NCBI GenBank assembly: GCA_014871385.1
Contig: CM026430.1
Coordinates: 5,934,630 to 5,998,629 of the forward strand
Source of the DNA: Ceratodon purpureus
Lineage: Eukaryota > Streptophyta > Bryopsida > Pseudoditrichales > Ditrichaceae
Direction of reading: 5' to 3'
DNA length: 64,000 nt
The notes under the pieces are model-generated. The model saw nothing but the letters and a program-made list of their open reading frames with translations. It made no database searches and was not told the origin of the DNA. Every line of letters starts with the position of its first letter. The stretch's first letter is position 1. Both the position numbers and the translations under genes were made by a program. Shown here piece by piece: positions 56,301 through 64,000 of this stretch.

Positions 56301-57720
56301 TCTCCTTGGCAGCAAATTACTCCGTTCAGAGGTTTACCCACTCTAGAGTACAGCACTCACTCGACCAACGCTACTACAAAACCTGAAGTGAAGCATCGAT
56401 CGGGGGATAGCATAAGATGAGGAGTTGGGGAGGGGAGACTCTTCATGTAATTCTGTGTCCGAAGAAATCAACGTTTCAAGGTTTTCTGTCTGTACGAGAA
56501 CGAGTGGAGGAAGCGACCTGGTAACTGCCCTGTGAGATACAGTTAGAAATTGTTTATAATATCGATACACGTTAACACGTAGAACGATTCTCCGTGTGAC
56601 ATGCCCGTTTGTTACAAAGCAACCAATCATTGTCTGTGACAAGGATGTTTGCACATTATAAGCTCACGCACTGAGTTTTTGGTGCGTTAAATTGCAAATC
56701 CATCAGTCCATATTCAAACCTACTTGTTGTTGTTAGAGATAGTTGTAATACTACGGAGGGTTCAAGCTTCTTCATAGTACTGTATTTACTTTTGCAACTG
56801 CCTGAATTTGTAACAGTTTCTATCAAGATATTCATTTCTGAGTCCTCTTCCAAGGCGTTTCGCAAATTATCTCGGCACTACATATTTTCTAAAATATTCT
56901 ACACTTTGATCATAACGCAACCTTGTTTCAACATATACTCAGCTGTTGTGAGCTCCATAGTTGTAAAGAGAGCCCGGTGAGCAGAAGTCTCTCCACTTTC
57001 ACCCTCTGCCGGGCGGGAAAAAGGACAATCTATCATTTCGGGGGCAGATATACAAGTATTCCGTCAAGATTACACAACCTCCGCTGCCATCGGTATCATA
57101 TTTTCCAGACATGCGCATCCACAATCCATCGTTGTACCATGTTTATATACAAAGTCAGTCAGTCAACTGTCAATAGGTTTCATACCTTCACAGTTCTTTC
57201 TCCACCTTCAGCTAAGAAGCTTTCCCATTCTCTGCGTATTCATAGTTCACCATCGTTTCCCTCTCCCTGGGGACAGTTAGAGAGTTATCCAGTAGGTGTT
57301 GAACAAAGAAAGGATTATAATACATACAGGTCTTTTCAGTTTAGCAAGAAATGAAGTGAGGAGCGCTTCATCAGGAAGTTCATCCCTGATCATCAGGAGT
57401 TCTCAGTGCCGAGGCAGGTGAACTCAGGGAGTGTCGGACTCACCGAGGGTAGCGATGTGAATGGATCTACAATTACAAGGCAGTGAGTAAGTCTCTCTCC
57501 CTCTTCTTCGATTAATGAATAGTATAAATGTTCGGTGAATAGTGTTCATGCAAACTTGGTCACTACCGGCAGCTCGATTGGAAGAGGAAGAGAAAGAGAA
57601 GCATCTGAGCATCCTAGCAGCGAAAGATGACGACCACGACGATGGTGATGATGATGATGACGACGATGGGGCATTCTGCCCATTTGCACGAAGACACAGA
57701 CCGCCCATATTTACCCTACG
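53349..57720. other. Repeat-rich spacer with retroelement traces
   Basis: No intact gene. At 54650-54664, TGGTATCAGGCTAGG resembles the initiator-methionine-tRNA primer-binding site of plant LTR retrotransposons, so an old LTR border may lie there. Segments at about 55273-55410 and 55462-55600 are diverged direct duplicates offset by 189 bp. A (GAY)n microsatellite lies at about 57628-57668 in the 3' flank of the epimerase gene. Confidence 0.4.
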
Positions 57721-59108
57721 CTAGATGATTTGCTCATGATTCCCCAACCACACTTTTCGATTGGAATTGTCGCCATAATAGCTGAGATACCACTTTACAA
57801 ACTTCTTCAGCCCTGTGTCCAAATTCGTTACGGGTCTATAGTGAAGCTGCGCCTGCGCAGACGAGATGTTTGCATGCGTGAACGGGACGTCGCCATTGCG
57901 CGGCATCTTGATGATCTCCCGCTTCGCCTTCACGCCCAAATACTTCTCCAGGATGTCGACCAACGTGGGGACTGTCACCGGAGACGTGTTGCCGAGGTTG
58001 AAGACGCGCAGCATCGCTGGCCCAGTCTTCTTCCCGCCGCTGCCGGTGCTCTTCTCCGCAGTGTCTAACGACGCCACGCATCCTTTCACGATGTCGTCGA
58101 TGAAGGTGAAATCACGAGCGAGGTCCTTTCCTCCAGGCCCTGAGTAGATGTTGATAGGCTTACCCTTCAGAATGTCGCGAGTAAAGGAGAAGTAGGCCAT
58201 GTCGGGTCTCCCCCACGGCCCATACACCGTGAAGAATCTCAAACCTGTGATCGAGAGTCCATAAATGTGGTTGTAGGTGTGCGCAATCTCCTCTCCCGCC
58301 TTCTTCGTCGCAGCGTACAAGCTCGCGGGTTGATCTGTTCTATCAGATTCCGAAAATGGCACCTGTGCAGACGAAGAAGAGAATGTGAGCCTTAAACCCT
58401 AATTTTCTCTTCAGACGTAACAGTTTAGGATTAGAACAGAAGAGGAATCAAGCATACCTTGGTGTTCAATCCGTAGACGGAGCTCGAGGAGGCCCATACG
58501 ATAGCAGGTTGCGGATTAGCGGCCTTGGACACCTCAAAGATATTGACTAGCCCTGCGACGTTGCTGTGAATATACGACATTGGGTTTTGCATTGCGTAGC
58601 GGACGCCAGCCTGCGCAGCGAGGTGCATGATGTGTGTGAACTGGACGACCTCAAAGAGACTCTCAAGGAGGAACTTGTCGTTGATGTCGCCCTCGGTGAC
58701 GAACACTCCGTGTTTCTCCAGAAGCTCCTGGCGCGCTCGTTTGAGAGATGTTTCGTAGTAGTCGTTGAAGTTGTCGAGCCCAACGACGCCATCACCGCGT
58801 TTCTTCAACGCGAGGGATACGTGCGTGCCTACAAATCCCCCAGCGCCTGTGACCAGCACAATTAGGGCATTCTCATCGCGCTGTGGTTGACATGACTGGC
58901 GGACCCGCTTTTCCCATTGGTGAGTGCGTTGGAACATCTTCATTCCCTGACTGTTGACAAAGCTATCGACAGATCTTGAAGGGCAGCTCATCAGAAAGAA
59001 GGCGGAAATCGTCAAGGCCAGCAGCAGAGACGTGACGCAAAGGAGCTTCGCTGAAACACTTGAGTGCCATCTTGACGCAACTCTTCCGAAGTAGCTGCTT
59101 CTCTCCAT
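57721..59108 (-). CDS. GAE: UDP-glucuronate 4-epimerase (GAE)
   Basis: Converts UDP-glucuronate to UDP-galacturonate, the pectin precursor, in the Golgi lumen. Two exons, 59108-58458 and 58362-57721, joined in phase 0 over a 95-bp intron, give 430 aa, the usual family length. The open frame extends upstream, but the ATG at 59108 lies just after a TTTTTTGCAG acceptor, implying a 5' UTR intron. It has a single N-terminal membrane anchor (about 22-40); a Rossmann NAD-binding loop VTGAGGFVG (86-94); WASSSSVYG; the catalytic Tyr-x3-Lys in YAATK (233-237); and FFTVYGPWGRPDM and RDFTFIDDIV typical of GAE enzymes. Many plant GAE genes are intronless, so the coding intron, exactly before VPFSE, is a lineage feature. 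Confidence 0.95.
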
Positions 59109-62100
59109 CTTTACCTGCAAAAAATCACACGCATCGTCAAAAACCTCTTCCAAGCTACAAAAGACGAATAACCAACACTGATCAAGCCCTCGAAACAGAT
59201 CATATAATAATCAGAAACTTTCACAGATGCCGAGAATAGATGCAGAGCTTAAATTGGATCTACCGAGCTCAAAAATGCGAGATCACTGGAGTATACTGAG
59301 GATATGGAGATAAAAGTAGAATTGGGCATGGTAACTACGGATCTCGATGGATAAAGGTATAGGCAGAGACGGCGAACCTTGCCGGGGGTGGACGGGAATT
59401 CGTCGAGGGCAGAGGGTGACATCTTGAGAAGAGGATTATGGAGGGATTTACTGGGGGAGTCGCACATCGGGAGCCCCCCGCCCCGCTTCTCGCAGAATGC
59501 GTGAACTGGGGCCCTCCCCTTTTTGTTCACCACCCAACACTGGACCTCGTATCGGTCTTCCAGACTTCCTCCCTGAGACCTGATTTATGAGGTCAACGTC
59601 CAACCCAACAGCCGTTCAGCTACATAATATTCTGGAATAAAGGACATACGAAAAGAAAAAGAGCCTAGATCGCCTTTGCGAACACAAATAATTCACCGAA
59701 GATGCTGCACGATGAGAAATCTTTCGGAGATGGAAGTCATGCTGATAAAATTGAGGACTAGAGCAAGATTTGATGGATCCCAGATTTCCTAGCCTGAGGA
59801 TTTTCTCGAGTTCAAGAACGATCGCTTGAAACGTGCAGAAACTTGTGCGCCATCAGACACGACCACTTAAATCCGCACTCTGAACTCTGAAGACTAACAA
59901 ATCCAGTATAACGAGCGATGTCACACTGTTCCTCTCAAGGAAATAGAAAAGTAAGAATAACGTGCGAATCCAACTTCGTTCTCTAGCGTCTAGCTTCCTA
60001 GTGAAGGTTGCAGGAGGTCCATTATTGAGCTAACGAAATCTTTAGTCAGGACATTCACCGACTGCAAGGATCCTAAACCGGACATTCACTTGATCCGAGA
60101 CTCCGTCACGAATTCGGAGTCCTGGTCTGTGCCTCAAGAGCATCGGATAAAGATCTCAAAGGTCTTTACAAGTGATTAACAGAGCATAGCAAAAAAATCC
60201 CATATTCTCATCATTTAAAAATACCTTTGCGAGGCACACTCTTGTAACAACCAAAATACTCCAAAGGGTTCATACTACTCAAGCAGAGGCTAACGAAGAA
60301 CGAAAGACAGCTCTACTTTTGAATATCACATATCTCAAGACCTGCTTGCAACAAGACGAGATCCTCCCTTTTCGAAAACCACTCACTAACTAGGATCGCG
60401 AAAAGTGAAAACTTGCCATCACAACATACCTCTAAACCGGGAAAAAAAAAAAAAAAAAAAAAAACAAACGACCAACAAATACAATATTTGAACACACCAA
60501 ATACAGGTCCGCAGCGAAGCTTCTTTTCCGCTCGAAGCTCGAAAAAAACTTAAACTCCACTAGAAGCGGAGCGAGTAACAATCCAAAACTAGACGCCCAC
60601 TCAGAAAAAAACCACCAACAACATACCCAGGTGAAGATCAAGGTCACTTACAGAAAGGCACAAGCTGCAACCTCCCGCTCCAACGCAGAAATGGCGCGAC
60701 CCAGATCTCAGCTCCCTCGACAAGAATCCCCTGAAACCGAACTGGGTACCCGAACTAGAACCCGAAAAGGTACTCGAACTAGAACTAGAACGAGTCCTCA
60801 AACTGGAACTAGAAACAATACTGAAATGGAACTAGAAACAATACTGAAACTGGAACTAGAAACAATACTGAAACTGGAACCCACGAGATCCTAGAGAGTT
60901 TCCCCAAACGGCCACGAAGATGGATAGTGAGCAACTGTTTCCAGGAGGTTCTGCTCCGCGCTTCACTCCGGCACCTCCAGAGCTCCGAGCTGATCAATCT
61001 GTGAGCTGGACTGGTAGACTAGTGTTGGCCGAGCTGCGATGGATGATGATCTGCAGTTGGTACTAAGTTACTGACTCGACTGCCAGTGGACCAAGCTCAC
61101 GCTCGCAAGTTCTGGCACAATTGTCCCCAGCTAGGTCGTATTATGTACTGGCATGCCCCCGGGTTCGGTTGGCATGGCATGCCATGTTATCCGTATCGCT
61201 CCCCTCCTGCCCTGCTCGATCGCACATGACGAGGCTAGGAAGGATGGAAGTAGCGGAGATCTAAGTTGAGCTCCGGAGTCACTGGGGTGCAGTGGCCTCC
61301 AATTATTATTCGGTTTCTACGGCACCTGGTGGGTGCCGAAAGACGCTCCGCACTTGCCTGACCACCCTAGTAATTGCCGTCTCCCCTCCTGGCTGTTTTC
61401 ACCCTGCCACAGTGAATTCATGGTGCAGTGAATTCATAAAGTCAACTTTTTTTACTCACCCTGACCTTGAGGTTTTTTTTGGGGGGGGCACACATGGCGC
61501 TCTTTTGGCCCGTGGCATTGCATCTGGTGGTGAGGCGCATGCAACAGCAAGTGACCTTGAGGTTTTAACCGTTTGAGGTACAGAAACGAGCATTAGGTGA
61601 GTTTTGAGGGCTTGTGAGGGTTGTGGGTTTGAGTCAATATGGCCTACTTTATAGTACACAATCTGGGGCTGGTTGGAGGGTGGGTAGGATTGAACGTTTT
61701 TCTAGCCTCCAATCTGATAGAGAGTTCGTGTCCAAGTTTGAGTCTGAGGAAACCTTGTTCCAATTGCATCACTAAGGCTTAAAGTATAAATTGGCTTTAA
61801 TTTGGATTTGTCGCCATTGCCAATATAGCTAAGAGTTGACCATATTAGCACTTGTAGGCTAAAGTGCATATTGAAGATGCTCAATATATGTTGGTGATTG
61901 GGTCTATTATTCTAAATGAAGGCTTGTTTGAGAAGTTTTCGTTAGTTAAATAGTCTCATTGTAAATCTCTCCAGCATAACCATCAAGAGGCCTCGCAACT
62001 TATTTATTGGTTGTTGCAGCCGGTGATATATAATAATATTTTGATATATTTGGAGTGATTTTAGACTTCTTTTTGAATGTTTGTTGATGTGGTGGTAGTC

Positions 62101-63289
62101 AATTGTTGAAATTTCAATTTGGAAGTTATTGTAGAAAAGAAATGTCAAAAATATGTCATTATGTATACTATTTATAAGGAACTTCTTAAGATTGTTAGGT
62201 TTTAAAAAATCTAATTTCATACAATATTTCTTGTAAGGACTTTAAATAAGATGTTTGAACAATTGAAAGTTGAGTGAATGTAATCTGAGAACTCAAGTGG
62301 GGGACCCAAGACCACCACCATAGTGGGTGCATGTTATGAATTTTTAGGGGGTTTCTCTCTGTTATATTTTGTTCTTATTTCTAACAACTGATTTACCGGT
62401 TTCATTATCATGCCGTTAATTGTTATGGGCCAGAATTCTTGTTGTTGTTTGGAAAGAGTGACTCTATTTTTTCCCATGATGGAACTGAAGTCAACTATGT
62501 TACCATGTGCCCAGATGAGAATGTAAGTAGGGGTTGTGCTCAATTAGTGTGACTAGAGCAATGAAAGGCCATGCAATGTTGCAGGATCTGCATTATTGTT
62601 GCAGGGGCTTTGGAGTTTCTGGGAGTAAATGGGCTGGCATTGGAAGTGGAAGATTTTTGGAGCATGATCATCTTGTGTTGCAGACTTGGTGCTCCTGTTT
62701 TGTAAACAAAATTATTCCGGGGGAGGGGGGATGATAACTGCCATTTCTGACAATGGTCACCTTTTGGCGAGTGGCTCTATCCTTATGGGACGGAACTCAC
62801 CAGCAAGGATTGATGTTACTGAATGCATCAGCTGGGGGGTCATTATGATATAAAATCATTCTCCTACCCAAAACCAAGATCTGCAGCACTCACTGCTGGA
62901 GGGTATTTCGGCTTCCCTTGCAGTGGCCTTTTTCTTTCCTACTTCAAGCTCAACTTCAGAAACTAGTAGGGACAGTCCAGTGAGGTAGTAATTCCTTTGT
63001 TGATGCTGTGAAGGACTCTGGTCCTTTTATATGCTGGGTTGAATTGAAAGGTCAGATGTTCTTGATTGTCGTGACAACCCAACCGACCAGGGGATGAGCA
63101 TAAACGTACGTACACACTGGATTTGCTAATCCATTAGTTGTGCGGGAAAAAAAAATTGTTGCAACTTACAGAAGCCAAAGATTTATTTTACCGCGAAGAG
63201 TTGCAACCAAGAGGGATGTCTCTAGCTAGTTATAGACAACAAATAATATGTAGTTAAATTAGTAGTACCCACTTGGGAACTCCAGTTGC
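59109..63289. other. GAE upstream region and gene-free spacer
   Basis: The left part holds the GAE 5' UTR intron and promoter. No further gene is supported. Features seen are a poly-A run of 20 or more bases at about 60440-60462 and a 24-bp minisatellite (CTGGAACTAGAAACAATACT) at about 60796-60880. An ATG frame over the minisatellite gives only Arg/Thr and Glu/Leu repeats and is not called a gene. Confidence 0.45.
60796..60880 (+). repeat. 24-bp minisatellite, about 3.5 units
   Basis: Near-identical units of CTGGAACTAGAAACAATACT plus GAAA. The sequence just upstream has degenerate ACTAGAACC words of the same theme. Confidence 0.8.
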
Positions 63290-64000
63290 TTAACCCCTAA
63301 AGGTTCAAGCCGTTTTTGGACCTCCAAAACCAAAAACTGTGATTTTTGACGACCTTGTAGAAGTTGAAGTATGATTCTTAATTTTTTAATTTCTTGATAC
63401 ATCCAACCGTAAGATCTTGAACCTAACTACTTGCACTAATACCATGTTAAATTTCAACGGTTGGATCTTTACCATTTGTGAGATTATAACGTTCAAAGTT
63501 TAGTGTTTATTTTTTTTTGGGGGCTTTGCGGGAAAGGCATACTCTAAATGGTGCCAAGGGAGACTTGATTATTGTTACCTCAAACATTTTGCTCATATTT
63601 TTTTCCATGTAGGTAACTAAGTTGAGCACCTCCATGCAAAATTTTAGAGTCTCATTACAACTTTTTGGCCTTCATGCAAATTAATTTCCACAAGAAGTTG
63701 CAAAAACCACAATATGGTAAAACCTAAATGACGTGAAATGCTTTTGGTTTTTTAAAAAAGTGAACGGTTAAAAGTTATGTCCATGAATTTTTGAATTATT
63801 GGAAAAAACAAATTTGAAAAATTCCTAAATCTCAAATTTTGACAAATTTTGAAAGAAAAAATTGTAAGATTACCAAAAACTGAGAAGGTTGTTTCTGTGA
63901 TTTTTGGAGGCTGCCCTTCTAAAATTGGTAAGCTTTTTGACATAGGCCACTTTGGATTTTGAGTAGTGAATTGGTTATGAACACATTTCCAAAAAAAAAA
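63290..64000. mobile_element. TTAA-start piggyBac-like element, cut by window end
   Basis: Begins TTAACCCCTAAAGGTTC at about 63291 and is homologous throughout to the reverse complement of 31932-32868 and partly to 10884-11809. The right end lies outside the window. No transposase frame. Confidence 0.55.

Noticed and set aside
57730-58865. Plus-strand open frames over the epimerase gene
   Set aside because: Antisense shadows of conserved GAE exons.
60631-60894. Arg/Thr and Glu/Leu repeat protein
   Set aside because: It overlaps a 24-bp minisatellite, and the periodic peptide is a by-product of the repeat.

Overview
The window reads as nuclear DNA of a land plant, most likely a bryophyte such as a moss; I do not assert a species. 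The evidence is GT-AG introns of about 95-690 bp, plant-type genes (UDP-glucuronate 4-epimerase, EF-hand mitochondrial carrier, two-domain Dabb protein, eight-cysteine LTP-like protein, trihelix-type DNA-binding proteins), moderate to low GC and dense DNA transposons. No bacterial operon, tRNA, rRNA or CRISPR array was recognised.

Layout. 0-10 kb: two divergent paralogous Myb/SANT-like (trihelix-type) genes, one simple (minus) and one a large fusion (plus) with a helical domain and a pseudokinase, separated by inverted repeats. 10.6-15.3 kb: an intronless EF-hand mitochondrial ATP-Mg/Pi-type carrier between two direct repeats, one copy split by nested small transposons. 15.8-24.7 kb: ordinary host genes, all assembled here from phase-consistent exons: a membrane-anchored LTP-like protein (plus), a nine-exon Dabb protein (minus) and a membrane protein with a Gln/Pro-rich tail (minus). 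57.7-59.1 kb: a two-exon UDP-glucuronate 4-epimerase (minus).

Between the host genes lie two large transposon-like blocks that I delimit by terminal inverted repeats. Block 1 (about 25.8-41.3 kb, 15.5 kb) has about 42-bp termini built on a CATGAGC theme. It carries a small coiled-coil/NLS gene, a degraded multi-exon gene ending in a DNA-methyltransferase-like motif block, and a SWIM-finger transposase pseudogene whose downstream 3.7 kb is broken almost only by in-frame stops. A short palindrome, GTTCTGYACAGAAC and variants, is scattered through it, including a 93-bp tandem array. Block 2 (about 42.7-53.3 kb, 10.7 kb) has 30-bp termini and two divergent degraded genes, one with a DUF7869-type transposase-like domain, around a core of inverted CATATG-motif arrays.

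Smaller elements include TTAA-flanked, CCCTAAAG-ended elements resembling piggyBac-type non-autonomous copies (about 10.9, 31.9 and 63.3 kb) and a TAAGGT-ended MITE group. The main candidate for something undescribed is block 1: a giant TIR element pairing a SWIM-type transposase with a DNA-methyltransferase-like gene and a dispersed palindromic site.
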